A stretch of 64,000 bases of DNA. Source: Candidatus Woesearchaeota archaeon (GTDB lineage Archaea; Nanobdellota; Nanobdellia; Woesearchaeales; GCA-023898365). Positions within the stretch are counted from its first letter, which is position 1. Each line of letters begins with the position of its first letter. This document shows, one piece after another, positions 8,634-17,139 of the stretch. Under the pieces are notes generated by a model. That model searched no databases. It was not told the origin of the DNA and saw only the letters and a program-made list of their open reading frames with translations. Made by a program: the position numbers and the translations under genes. The stretch lies in the NCBI GenBank assembly GCA_023898365.1, contig CP060219.1, positions 930,001-994,000 of the forward strand. Direction: 5' to 3'.

Positions 8634-9656
8634 ATGGGTGATGTTGAGCGAAAGTTTCCACAAGATTATTTGGTCTACGATAAAGAACACCTTCTAAGCG
8701 ATATCGAGAGTCTTCCCTTGCAAATAAAGGAAGGATTCGCACTTGGTAAAGGGGTAAAACTCCCAAAACAAACCTTTCGCAATATCATTATTTGTGGTAT
8801 GGGTGGAAGCGCATTTCCTGGGTTTCTCTTACGAGCATATCTTCCTCACTTGCCTATTCATGTTCATAATGATTATGACGCGTCGCCTTATCTAACTGAC
8901 CAATCCTTAGTGATTGCTTCTTCATACTCGGGCAACACCGAAGAAACACTCTCCGCGTACAAAGCAGCACGAAGAAAGGGCGCAACCATCATATCAATTG
9001 CATCGGGAGGAAAATTACAAAAACTTGCCGAATCAGATCATTATCCGTTTATTCAATTACCAAAAGGAAAGCAACCTCGCGCAGGATATGGTTATTTCTT
9101 TTTTGCCTTACTTGCACTTCTTATTCAAAATAGTCTTGCAAAAGATCATGATAAAGAGATCAAAGTCTTATTAGCAGAACTTGACATGCGTGCACTGAAA
9201 GAGCGAGCAATCATTCTTTCAGGTGAAATTAAGGGAAGATTGCCGTTAATTTATACAGATCACGCGTTCAAAACTATTGGTATGCGCTGGCGCACCCAAT
9301 TTAATGAAAATGCAAAAATTATTGCTCATTCAGCAATTTTAAGTGAGTGTAATCATAATGAAATAGAAGCGTATGTGCATAATACAGCGGATTTCATCGC
9401 TTTATTCTTAAGCCATGCAGGAGAACACCGCAGAATAAAAAAACGTATTGAGATTACGCAAAAAGTTATTCGAAAGCGAGATATTCCTGTCGTAGAAATT
9501 GCAACGCAAGGATCAACGCAATTAACAAAGATGTTTCGTCTTATCGCACTTGGCGATTTAACCTCGTTCTATTTAGCGCTGCGCTTTGAACAAGATCCCT
9601 CACTCGTGCCTGCGGTTGAGCAGTTAAAGAAAGATTTAGGCCCGTTCATTGTTTGA
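8634..9656 (+). CDS. Bifunctional phosphoglucose/phosphomannose isomerase
   Basis: A 340-residue SIS-domain isomerase of the archaeal PGI/PMI family, converting glucose-6-phosphate and mannose-6-phosphate to fructose-6-phosphate. Seen: GMGGSAFPG (about 58), the phosphate-binding loop SSYSGNTEET (about 98), the family signature KGKQPRAGYGYF (about 144), catalytic Glu in QFNENAKI and catalytic His in ECNHNEIEAY (about 240). A TTG in frame lies 6 bases upstream, but I chose ATG 8634 because a TTTAAA box about 26 bases before it predicts a leaderless transcript starting there. It is the first core gene after the AT-rich island and feeds the upper part of glycolysis; TIM, phosphoglycerate mutase, RPE and RpiB lie elsewhere in the window. 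Confidence 0.9.
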   Translation: MGDVERKFPQDYLVYDKEHLLSDIESLPLQIKEGFALGKGVKLPKQTFRNIIICGMGGSAFPGFLLRAYLPHLPIHVHNDYDASPYLTDQSLVIASSYSGNTEETLSAYKAARRKGATIISIASGGKLQKLAESDHYPFIQLPKGKQPRAGYGYFFFALLALLIQNSLAKDHDKEIKVLLAELDMRALKERAIILSGEIKGRLPLIYTDHAFKTIGMRWRTQFNENAKIIAHSAILSECNHNEIEAYVHNTADFIALFLSHAGEHRRIKKRIEITQKVIRKRDIPVVEIATQGSTQLTKMFRLIALGDLTSFYLALRFEQDPSLVPAVEQLKKDLGPFIV

Positions 9657-9692
9657 TGCTGCGCGACAAACTTGAAAACGTGTTTTCATTGT

Positions 9693-10673
9693 TTAACGAG
9701 CTTCGTCATAACCGCGACATTCCGAAGGTGATTTTCCTTCGTATAGTGCTCGTTTTTGTGCAAGAAGATCACTGATTTCTTTGCGAGGATTACTTGCTGG
9801 CGCTAATTCTGCAAACAACTCTCCTGTTTGGGGAGGCTCTTCATGTAATTGGTGCAGGCCTGTGCCAACCCGTTCCATTAACGTTAAATAGGCAGTTTGC
9901 ATTACTGTTTTGGCAGGACCGATGTCTGGTGATAGGAGTGTTTCTCCAATGACTTGCTCAAGAACTACGCCTTCAACAGGGTCTGCTTGGTCATAGCCGT
10001 TATTGGTTGCGGTGATGCAAAAAAAGGGAATGAGAATGGGGTGGCGTGCATTAATTATTTGGTTTGCTTCTTTATATTGTTGAATCCATGTGGCAAGTTC
10101 GCGCACTTGCGCTTCGTAATGAGGGATTGCTCTTGGATCCCATATTCTTGTTTGCAAAGAATGAAATGTATATCCTAACACGGAAAGACCTTCAAGAAAC
10201 CGTAAATCAACATGTTCTTGTGCGGGCTTTTCAAGCGTGCGCAGGGTGTTCATGAATTGATAAAAAATGCGTGTTTTACTTTCAGGAATGCGTTTTGGAA
10301 TGGTGCTTTCTCCTCGACTATCAAAACATCCTTCTTTTTCTAAGGTGCGAAGACTTTGCAGAATTGTTGCAGGAACTACTTGTGCTGCGGGAAAATTTGG
10401 TTGCTCGTTTGCGCGCATGCTGATGTAGTCATCGAGTGCTTCGTTGGTAATATGGTATTGTGAGGCGAAGCTTTCAAGTTTTGCTCGCAGAAGATCTTGA
10501 GGTGGCATCCAGGTACGCAGGTTTCTTCCCAGTGCTCTTGCGCGTTGTTCATCGAGAAGATATTGTTCTCGTGGGTTATCTGGTGGCGCAATATGTCTAC
10601 TGTCGTTTCCTTGTCGCTGTCGGGGTTGTGGTATTCTTTTTCCGTTTGGGTATAATTGTATGACCTTCGCCAT
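9693..10673 (-). CDS. Hypothetical protein, 326 residues
   Basis: I do not recognise this family. The protein starts with a basic, Gln/Arg/Pro-rich, probably disordered stretch (about 1-35), followed by a helical body with several Trp and Tyr residues. It has no signal peptide or membrane segment, so it should be cytoplasmic. The ATG is preceded by TTTATAAAG about 30 bases upstream and a weak AAGGT, so it has its own promoter. It lies convergent with the PGI/PMI gene (36 bases between stops) and is not obviously linked to it. Base composition matches the core genome, suggesting a lineage-specific resident gene. Confidence 0.7.
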   Translation of the reverse strand: MAKVIQLYPNGKRIPQPRQRQGNDSRHIAPPDNPREQYLLDEQRARALGRNLRTWMPPQDLLRAKLESFASQYHITNEALDDYISMRANEQPNFPAAQVVPATILQSLRTLEKEGCFDSRGESTIPKRIPESKTRIFYQFMNTLRTLEKPAQEHVDLRFLEGLSVLGYTFHSLQTRIWDPRAIPHYEAQVRELATWIQQYKEANQIINARHPILIPFFCITATNNGYDQADPVEGVVLEQVIGETLLSPDIGPAKTVMQTAYLTLMERVGTGLHQLHEEPPQTGELFAELAPASNPRKEISDLLAQKRALYEGKSPSECRGYDEAR

Positions 10674-10724
10674 GACCTTTAGTGGAACTTCAATCTTTAT
10701 AAATGTTACTATCAGGTAGTAACA

Positions 10725-11195
10725 TTACGATTTCTTCGTTTTGATGCAACTGCAGGGTTCTACTTCAACCTCCTTAGGTAATTCTTTAAAACTATCAAAA
10801 TAAAGCCGCTCACTAATCTTTTTAGCAAACGGACAACTTAACCGATGATACTTACCGCCTTGAGCGCTCGCAACAAACTGCTTTTTTGAACCAAGAGAAA
10901 GCATACACGAACAAAACACAAAACCACCCGTCCGCGCCTCATCACGCGTTGCAAACACGAGCTTATTCTCCTTGCCGATCCGCTTAGCATACGGACAACT
11001 AGGCACATGGACTTTGTTTGAACCGCGAGAAGCAAGAAAAGAACCTTCAACCGCCTCATGTGTTTTTACGTGCTTTGCAAGTTGGCGTCGAGAAAAGGTT
11101 ACATTGCAACCTTTACAGAAGAACTTGATATCATCATTGCCGCGTACATCCCCGCCACAGATGGGGCAGCCCTTTGCAATGAGTTCAACACTCAT
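10725..11195 (-). CDS. Zinc-ribbon protein with two Ada-like metal-binding modules
   Basis: A 156-residue protein built from three zinc-binding units. The first 45 residues form a zinc ribbon (CPICGG...FFCKGC) with extra His residues. Two repeats of about 45-50 residues follow, each reading phi-ASxxGxKxHxxxCPxAKxI...F....EA...F..C.C: FLASRGSNKVHVPSCPYAK...FCSC and FVASAQGGKYHRLSCPFAK...PCSC. This resembles the Cys4 metal-binding domain of Ada, which in Ada takes methyl groups from DNA phosphotriesters, but here one ligand is a His and no methyltransferase domain is present. TTTAAATAAG about 28 bases before the ATG gives it its own promoter downstream of gltX. A nucleic-acid-binding role is plausible; function unknown. 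Confidence 0.75.
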   Translation of the reverse strand: MSVELIAKGCPICGGDVRGNDDIKFFCKGCNVTFSRRQLAKHVKTHEAVEGSFLASRGSNKVHVPSCPYAKRIGKENKLVFATRDEARTGGFVFCSCMLSLGSKKQFVASAQGGKYHRLSCPFAKKISERLYFDSFKELPKEVEVEPCSCIKTKKS

Positions 11196-11234
11196 GACCT
11201 GATCAATAATGAGCTTATTTAAAGAATTTGTGGT

Positions 11235-12872
11235 TTAATGAGCAAACCAAAACGTGTTCTTACTGTCTTTTCTGCAGAATCCAAAGCGTTCAAACTGAAT
11301 AATTTCACCGTTTGCAAGCTTGGCAACCTCTGCTTCTGCCTTTCCCGAAACCACAGTCGTATCAGGATTCATCACTGACACCTCAACAAGAGATTCATGA
11401 ACAGGAAGGAAGTGAATAATTTTCTTGCCCTTCCCTTTAAACTCTGCAAAATTTTCTGAAACAAAAACAAACGAACCATTCTCCTTTTTCACATTGCAAT
11501 AATCAATAAGGCGCACCACCTCTCCGTCCTGAATTGCTTCAACATCATCCTTAGCTAAGAAAAACTCATCACAGGTAACCGGCAAGACGCGCTCTTTGTT
11601 TTCATCGCTTGGCAATCGCTTAAGATGCACATCCTTTAGCGGCGCGCCAGTAATCGTTACTTTAGTCAATGGCTCAGGAATGAAAAAATATCGTTTTGCA
11701 CTCGTATCAAGCACGCGTTTATTATGCATGATTAAATCATCCCAGGTCAGCATCGATTCGCTCTTTGACAATCCCGTGCTTAAAAGAAAACTTGTCAACG
11801 CTTCTGGCGTAAACCCTCGTCTGCGCAAAGCAACCAAGGTGACAAGCCGAGGATCATCCCATCCAATGAACTCATGAGCAGCAATCTTCTCTCGAATGGT
11901 GCGGCCACTTGTTTCAGCACCCGCAATGTTAAACCTACCAAACTCATACGTTTTTGTTACGCGAAGCCCCAGTTTTTCTTGAATCCAATGCTGCAACTCA
12001 ACACGCAATTCAAACTCTTTGCCGCGAATACGAAACGTGATACCATTTTCTGCATCAAGAATGGCCGTAGCAAAATCATACGTAGGCCACGTGCGAAACG
12101 CACTTCCAACATGAACATGCGGCTCATCAATGAGGCGAAGAATGGTCGGATCAGTCATGGTCGTGTTTTGATGCGCCATATCAATCTTCAAACGAAGCAC
12201 TGCTTCTCCAGCTCTTGCTTCTTCCAAGAACGAAAACGGTCTGTTTTCTTGAGCGCATGTACAACGTTCTTTTTTCTTTCTGCCCGCATGCATTTGCTCA
12301 GCAGAACACGTGCACACATACGCAAGCTTCTTTTCAAGCAACGTTTTTGCGTGCGCAATAATTTGAGCAAGATAATCACTTGCGATCACCAGTTTATCCC
12401 AAGAAATGCCAAGCCACGTAAGATCTTCTTGAATAATATCATAAAATTCTTGTTTTGCCAAGAGAGGATTCGTATCGTCAAGGCGCAAAATAAATTGTCC
12501 GCCTTTTTGCTTTGCAAGTAAATAGTTCACATACGCTGCCTTTGCATGACCAAGATGCAAATACTTGCTTGCTTCAGGTGGAAAGCCAGTCACCACCTGA
12601 TCAGGCAGATCAAGAACCGCAAAGACGTCGCGCTCTTCTTTCTTTTTCTCAAGACGTGCAGGATCAAGACGTTCGAGTTCGATTCGCTGCTCTTCAACTG
12701 AAAGCGCATTTACTTCATCAACAACAGAAGAAAGCAGCGCTTGCATGCCCTTCATATCTTCTTTGCAAGAAGGAAACTCTTTAACAACCGCGCCGACAAG
12801 TGCTTTTGGATTTGCTTTACCATGATAACGAACAGCATTCGTTAATGCAAGCAATCGAATAAAGTCTTTCAT
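11235..12872 (-). CDS. gltX: Glutamyl-tRNA synthetase, archaeal type
   Basis: A 545-residue class I synthetase that charges tRNA-Glu (and in many archaea tRNA-Gln for later amidation). The archaeal N-terminal helical extension (about 1-85) precedes the Rossmann core with the HIGH box as YLHLGHAKA (about 107). FILRLDDTNP follows, then a Cys pair region (CTCSAEQM...CTC), and AETSGRTIRE in place of KMSKS, followed by the conserved GWDDPRLVTLVALRRRG. The C-terminal beta-barrel domain is of the GlnRS-like archaeal kind. The ATG overlaps the rimK stop (ATGA), so it is the last gene of a lysS-rimB-rimK-gltX operon. Having a glutamate ligase and a glutamyl-tRNA synthetase in one transcript is unusual. 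Confidence 0.93.
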   Translation of the reverse strand: MKDFIRLLALTNAVRYHGKANPKALVGAVVKEFPSCKEDMKGMQALLSSVVDEVNALSVEEQRIELERLDPARLEKKKEERDVFAVLDLPDQVVTGFPPEASKYLHLGHAKAAYVNYLLAKQKGGQFILRLDDTNPLLAKQEFYDIIQEDLTWLGISWDKLVIASDYLAQIIAHAKTLLEKKLAYVCTCSAEQMHAGRKKKERCTCAQENRPFSFLEEARAGEAVLRLKIDMAHQNTTMTDPTILRLIDEPHVHVGSAFRTWPTYDFATAILDAENGITFRIRGKEFELRVELQHWIQEKLGLRVTKTYEFGRFNIAGAETSGRTIREKIAAHEFIGWDDPRLVTLVALRRRGFTPEALTSFLLSTGLSKSESMLTWDDLIMHNKRVLDTSAKRYFFIPEPLTKVTITGAPLKDVHLKRLPSDENKERVLPVTCDEFFLAKDDVEAIQDGEVVRLIDYCNVKKENGSFVFVSENFAEFKGKGKKIIHFLPVHESLVEVSVMNPDTTVVSGKAEAEVAKLANGEIIQFERFGFCRKDSKNTFWFAH

Positions 12873-13948
12873 TTTATAGTCTCAATGGAAATTTTTCCTT
12901 TGGAAGCTCTCATAATTACTTCATCATCTTCAGAAATTTTAGAAAGCTTTGAAATAATTGGTGGAAGCAAAATGCGCGAACCGCGAAATTCGCATGTTGT
13001 CACAATATCAGGAGATGCTTCCATGTGTGGCACGGACAAGTCTTCCATGATTTTTTTCTTCGTCACTTCCTTGCCATCAGCAAGCCATTCCTTTGTTTTT
13101 TTTGCAAGATGCGCTGCAATTTTTTGGGCAACATTAACACCCGTTGATTCGGTAATGCCTTGCAAACCAGGAGAAATATTTGCTTCAAGCACCAGCGGAC
13201 CCTTGGGACCAATGACAATATCAACACCACAAATTTCTGCACCAAGATGTTTGGAAAGTTGGATCGCAATTTTTTTCACTTCATCATCAGGATCAAACGC
13301 AACCGCATTTCCTCCTTTGTGTAAATTACTGCGCTTATCACCTTCTTTGCCAATGCGCTTCATGCTTGCAACGACCTTGTCGCCAACAACAAAGACACGA
13401 ATATCTGTAGAATCTGACTCAACATATTCTTGAATAATAAATGATTGATTTAACGAGGTGATAGCATCAAGCACGCTGGTAGCCGTCGCATAGGAATCAA
13501 TAAAGAGCACACCTTTTCCTTGGGTTCCCTTGGGAAACTTGAAAATAACCGGATAATTAATCTTTTCCAGAAGCATCTGCGCTGCATCAATCGTTGGAGA
13601 AATATATGTTTTTGGCATCGGAATCCCCGCGCGCTGCATCGTCAAATGTGTGAGTAATTTATCATTAGCAATCTCATACGCTAACGGATCAATAGGCATG
13701 TAACATTTATTCTTGAGCAGCTCTGCCAATGTTTTAAGCAAGTCCGTATAGCGAAATGAACCTTTCAAATAGACGGCGTCATACGTAGGAAGTTTCTTTC
13801 CCTTATAGAGCACTTCAGATGTTTGGCCGCTAAAATTAATTTCGATAAACTTTAAGTTAAGATCATCAACTTCATCAAAATATTCTGAAAGCGCTTGCGC
13901 TGTCCAAACACTCGAAGTTGACTGCATACTAATCAGAGCACATTTCAT
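12869..13948 (-). CDS. rimK: RimK-type ATP-grasp alpha-L-glutamate ligase
   Basis: A 359-residue ATP-grasp ligase of the RimK/LysX/MptN group, which adds glutamate (or a similar amino acid) to a carboxylate of a protein or cofactor. The core shows KFPKGTQGKGV as the glycine-rich loop (about 138), IIQEYVESDSTDIRVFVVGD, and the metal-binding Glu/Asn in VLEANISPGLQGI (about 258). About 80 extra residues at the C-terminus form a small beta-rich tail (RGSRILLPPIISKL). An ATG 30 bases further upstream is in frame, but it overlaps the previous gene; ATG 13948 has GAGGT 8-9 bases before it and begins with the typical MKCALIS strand. It directly follows a RimB-like protease. The substrate could be a ribosomal protein, as for bacterial RimK, or a coenzyme. 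Confidence 0.88.
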   Translation of the reverse strand: MKCALISMQSTSSVWTAQALSEYFDEVDDLNLKFIEINFSGQTSEVLYKGKKLPTYDAVYLKGSFRYTDLLKTLAELLKNKCYMPIDPLAYEIANDKLLTHLTMQRAGIPMPKTYISPTIDAAQMLLEKINYPVIFKFPKGTQGKGVLFIDSYATATSVLDAITSLNQSFIIQEYVESDSTDIRVFVVGDKVVASMKRIGKEGDKRSNLHKGGNAVAFDPDDEVKKIAIQLSKHLGAEICGVDIVIGPKGPLVLEANISPGLQGITESTGVNVAQKIAAHLAKKTKEWLADGKEVTKKKIMEDLSVPHMEASPDIVTTCEFRGSRILLPPIISKLSKISEDDEVIMRASKGKISIETIK

Positions 13949-13955
13949 AACTAAA

Positions 13956-14408
13956 CTACCTCGTCGGATCAATAACAAAATCTCCTTGTGTTAAAATATT
14001 CTGACCAATAAGAAGCGGATACGTTAAGTGGCTGCGATCAGCAAGAGAGAACAAGCCTTTCAAACGATGGCCTTCAAGCACAAGCTCAACCTCAACAAGA
14101 GGACGCACCTTTGATCCATGCGCGTTGCGAATAACGCTTGAGCGAAGCACGGGGCCGATACCAAGTTTTTTTGCCACGCCAAAATCAATAGACGATTTTG
14201 TAGCTCCCGTATCCACCTTAGCAATAAGCTCAATATGCTCCTTATCTGATGAGAGATTATCAACATGACCGTTCTCTCCCGAACCCATCTGCACATCTTG
14301 GAGTTTACCATTGCGCTTAAAGACTTTGACACGTTCAACTAATCCAATGATCGAGCGAGTCTTACCATCGACCTCTACTACTGCTTGTTTATTCTTCGTC
14401 GGTTGCAT
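13956..14408 (-). CDS. rimB: RimB-like retropepsin-fold protease (PF05618 type)
   Basis: A 150-residue protein of the 'ATP-dependent zinc protease' family, later recognised as retropepsin-like aspartic proteases. The catalytic motif is AKVDTGATKSSID (about 64-76). The second half of the fold is seen in VRPLVEVELVLEGHRLKG and PLLIGQNIL (about 130-138). In Pseudomonas, RimB cleaves glutamate tails made by RimK, and here the two genes are adjacent with only 7 bases between stop and start, which strongly supports a ligase/protease pair. The start overlaps the end of lysS by 20 bases. The gene symbol is by analogy. Confidence 0.8.
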   Translation of the reverse strand: MQPTKNKQAVVEVDGKTRSIIGLVERVKVFKRNGKLQDVQMGSGENGHVDNLSSDKEHIELIAKVDTGATKSSIDFGVAKKLGIGPVLRSSVIRNAHGSKVRPLVEVELVLEGHRLKGLFSLADRSHLTYPLLIGQNILTQGDFVIDPTR

Positions 14409-15903
14409 TTTTTAATAGGGGAAAGAGAAGAACATCTCTAATGGAAGGAACATTGGCAAACACCATGGCAAGGCGATCAACACCAAGACCAACACCACCT
14501 GTTGGTGGCATGCCATATTCCATAGCGGTAATAAACGCTTCATCCATGGGATGCGCCTCATCATCGCCTTCTTCCTTTTCTTTCACTTGCTGCTCGAACA
14601 GCTCACGCTGGCGAATTGGATCGTTTAACTCACTGTACGCATTTGCAATCTCCCACGTGTTTATGTACGATTCGAAGCGCTCAATAATACCCTTCTCACC
14701 ATCACGCTTTTCCTTGCACAGAGGAGTAGACTCCACCGGATGATCAATAATGTGGATTGGCTGGACAAGATTATCCTCGCACAATTCTTCAAACAGCGCT
14801 TGCATGACTTTACCAGGAGAAGAGATGCCCGCAATGTTCAACGAATACTTCTTGATGTACTCGTCAAGTTTTGACTCATCAAAATCGATTTGTGCAAACT
14901 CCTTCAACGCATCTTTCATGCGCAATCGTTTCCAAGGAGCCTTCACATCAATAACGTTGCCTTGAAAAGGAAGTTTTGTCGTGCCATGAATTTTCATTGC
15001 GGCAAACTCAATGATTTCCTCAACTAACGACATCATATCCGTATAATCTTTATATGCCCAGTACGCTTCAACCTGGGTAAATTCTGGGTTGTGGGTCTTA
15101 TCAACACCTTCGTTGCGAAAGTCCGTTGAAAACTCAAAGACGCCCGTAAACCCGCCCATGATGAGACGTTTTAAGTACAACTCATTTGAGATGCGCAAAT
15201 ACATGGTCGTCTTGAGTGTGTTATGGAATGTAGTAAATGGTCGTGCAGCGCCGCCACCATAGACGGGCTGTAAAATAGGTGTTTGCGCTTCAAAAAAACC
15301 CTTCTGAACAAAGAATTCTCTAAATGCATCAATCAGTTGCTGACGAATAATAAATCCTTGACGTGTCTCAGGATTCATGACCAAGTCCAAATATCTTTGA
15401 CGATAACGCAATTCAGGATCTTTAAGACCGTGATACTTCTCAGGAAGTGGTCGAATGGTTTTTGTCAAGAGTTCAAACGACTTCGTGCGCACAGATAATT
15501 CACCTGTTTTTGTAGTAAACACCGCGCCTTTCACACCAACAAAATCGCCAAGATCGAGCTTTTTTAGAAGACTGTACGCGTCTGCGCCCACTTCATCCTC
15601 GCGAACATACACTTGCAATTTGACGCCATTTTCATACAACGTCATAAACGACGCCTTGCCCATCTTGCGCATCGTCATGATGCGACCAGCAACACAAACG
15701 TCCTTTCCCGTATCCGTATGAGGTTCAAGACCCGTAAATTCAGCTCTCACCGCCTCAAGACTGTGAGAAACATCATACCGATACGGATAGGGATTAATGC
15801 CGGCCTCTTTAAGTTCCTTTAGTTTGCGCAGACGCTCCGCCACTAAACTATTTTCATCAGGAACAACTGGTTCACGAGGTTCTTTACCACTCATAACGCG
15901 CAT
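14389..15903 (-). CDS. lysS: Lysyl-tRNA synthetase, class II
   Basis: A 504-residue class II LysRS. An N-terminal OB-fold anticodon-binding domain (about 60-165; VCVAGRIMTMRKMGKASFM) precedes the catalytic core with motif 2, FRNEGVDKTHNPEFTQVEAY (about 262-281), and motif 3, GVGLGVDRLAMVF (about 477-489). Many archaea use an unrelated class I LysRS, so this bacterial/eukaryote-like form is a marker of transfer or of DPANN ancestry. A CTTTTTAAG box about 21-25 bases before ATG 15903 suggests a leaderless mRNA; ATG 15894 is an alternative. It is the first gene of the lysS-rimB-rimK-gltX operon and lies just downstream of the initiator tRNA on the same strand. Confidence 0.95.
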   Translation of the reverse strand: MRVMSGKEPREPVVPDENSLVAERLRKLKELKEAGINPYPYRYDVSHSLEAVRAEFTGLEPHTDTGKDVCVAGRIMTMRKMGKASFMTLYENGVKLQVYVREDEVGADAYSLLKKLDLGDFVGVKGAVFTTKTGELSVRTKSFELLTKTIRPLPEKYHGLKDPELRYRQRYLDLVMNPETRQGFIIRQQLIDAFREFFVQKGFFEAQTPILQPVYGGGAARPFTTFHNTLKTTMYLRISNELYLKRLIMGGFTGVFEFSTDFRNEGVDKTHNPEFTQVEAYWAYKDYTDMMSLVEEIIEFAAMKIHGTTKLPFQGNVIDVKAPWKRLRMKDALKEFAQIDFDESKLDEYIKKYSLNIAGISSPGKVMQALFEELCEDNLVQPIHIIDHPVESTPLCKEKRDGEKGIIERFESYINTWEIANAYSELNDPIRQRELFEQQVKEKEEGDDEAHPMDEAFITAMEYGMPPTGGVGLGVDRLAMVFANVPSIRDVLLFPLLKNATDEE

Positions 15904-15944
15904 AACTCAGTCATAGCTTAAAAAGGTTACGTGAAAGAAGAAAC

Positions 15945-16019
15945 TAGCGGGGGGAGGATTTGAACCTCCGACCTCAGGGTTATGAGCCCTGCGGGCACTC
16001 CTAGCTGCCCTACCCCGCT
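15945..16019 (-). tRNA. Initiator tRNA-Met (CAT)
   Basis: A 75-base tRNA. The 7-bp acceptor stem begins AGCGGGG and ends CCCCGCT plus discriminator A, giving the A1:U72 pair that is diagnostic of archaeal initiator tRNA. The anticodon arm is CAGGG-ctCATaa-CCCTG, with the three G:C pairs next to the loop that are also initiator hallmarks. The T arm is GGAGG-TTCAAAT-CCTCC. No intron, and CCA is not encoded. A TTTATAAAAG box lies about 30 bases upstream of the 5' end, between it and trm1. Confidence 0.95.
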
Positions 16020-16054
16020 ATACCTTTCGTGGAACACGAGCTCTTTTATAAATG

Positions 16055-17083
16055 CTACGGATTGCCGCGAATAATCTTTTCAACAACGGTTCGTGAAGCA
16101 GTCGTCTTAATAGCTGATAAACAGAAATGAGTTCTTGACGCAAGAAATCCTTTGTTCTTAAGCGCTGCAAGCAAGACATCTATTTTGATGGGCTCGCCAG
16201 TCTTTAACTCGCTTGCTAAGGTGTGCGTGTCATAATATCCGACAACATCAAGTTCATTTTTCAAGAATTGAAACTCGGTACGCGGATGATCGATCTTCGC
16301 AATAAGCGCGGCATCTTTTAAGGGACCTGTCCAGATTGGCCCATACTGCTTGCCGTTTTTTTCATACAGCTGATGTTGTTCTAAGATCGCATCAACTTTT
16401 TTCTTGCCCGTTTCAAAGCGAAAGAACCCGCGCATGTAATGATCAAGCGTGTAGGATAATACTGGTGTTAACGCCTTATCGAACTGCGCTCCTAACAACT
16501 GCACCTTCCTAACTAAGATGCGAAGACCGATCTCGTGCATTTCTTCATCATGCAAAGGATTTGCCCAGTATTTGCGTTTGCACGCATCGCGGTACGTGCC
16601 ACATAACGCGCTCGTGTCAGTTGCTGTTACAGCAACGATGCCTCCTCGACGCGTTCGCGAGAGTGCTGCACCTAAGAACTGATTGGGAGAACCAAACGGA
16701 TCAATATCAACATAATCAAATCCTTTTGAAGCAAGCAAAAATTCATTCGCGTCAACTGAGGAGAGGGAGAATTGTTTGAGCGCAAACTTATTTTCCTTAA
16801 TAGATTGTTTTACTGAAGTAACAAAGACTGGATTATGATCATTCATTGAAATATGCTCAACACGAGCGCATTCCTTTGCCATGCGCAACCCCCGAACGCC
16901 GCTGCCTGCAAGTGGAAGCCCAACAGTAAACGGTGAAGAAAAATACGCATTCACCACAGCAACAGAAACATCTCTATTAAACTGCATGCGAGGATTGTAA
17001 AACACAGGATCGTTACGGCGCACCGTCTCTTTTTGCTCCCAAAAAAATGTAACGCCGTTCTCTTTAGCCCGAGATAGATTCAT
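16055..17083 (-). CDS. trm1: tRNA (guanine26-N2)-dimethyltransferase Trm1
   Basis: A 342-residue SAM-dependent enzyme that makes m2,2G at position 26 of tRNA in Archaea and Eukarya. SAM-binding motif I is LPLAGSGVRGLRMAKE (about 55-70), and the catalytic motif is VDIDPFGSPNQFL (about 120-132). A conserved stretch follows with TATDTSALCGTY. The C-terminal domain is normal for archaeal Trm1. An upstream in-frame codon would add 7 residues; ATG 17083 fits better because the TTTAAA box is about 30 bases before it. The gene is divergent from aIF5B and appears to share that TATA box. It sits before tRNA-iMet on the same strand. Confidence 0.93.
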   Translation of the reverse strand: MNLSRAKENGVTFFWEQKETVRRNDPVFYNPRMQFNRDVSVAVVNAYFSSPFTVGLPLAGSGVRGLRMAKECARVEHISMNDHNPVFVTSVKQSIKENKFALKQFSLSSVDANEFLLASKGFDYVDIDPFGSPNQFLGAALSRTRRGGIVAVTATDTSALCGTYRDACKRKYWANPLHDEEMHEIGLRILVRKVQLLGAQFDKALTPVLSYTLDHYMRGFFRFETGKKKVDAILEQHQLYEKNGKQYGPIWTGPLKDAALIAKIDHPRTEFQFLKNELDVVGYYDTHTLASELKTGEPIKIDVLLAALKNKGFLASRTHFCLSAIKTTASRTVVEKIIRGNP

Positions 17084-17111
17084 TCTAAGAAAAACGCAGA
17101 GCAAATACCTT

Positions 17112-17117
17112 TTTAAA
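17112..17117. promoter_or_regulatory. Shared TATA box of trm1 and aIF5B
   Basis: One self-complementary hexamer, TTTAAA, sits in the 56-base gap between the divergent starts of trm1 (ATG 17083, 29 bases away) and aIF5B (ATG 17140, 23 bases away). Both spacings suit archaeal TBP-directed initiation at or just before the start codon. I see no second TATA-like element in the gap. Confidence 0.6.
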
Positions 17118-17139
17118 CTTTCTTACAACTCGCATGTAC

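Noticed and set aside
11874..12521. 215-codon plus-strand frame opposite gltX
   Set aside because: Antisense shadow over the conserved catalytic core of GluRS.
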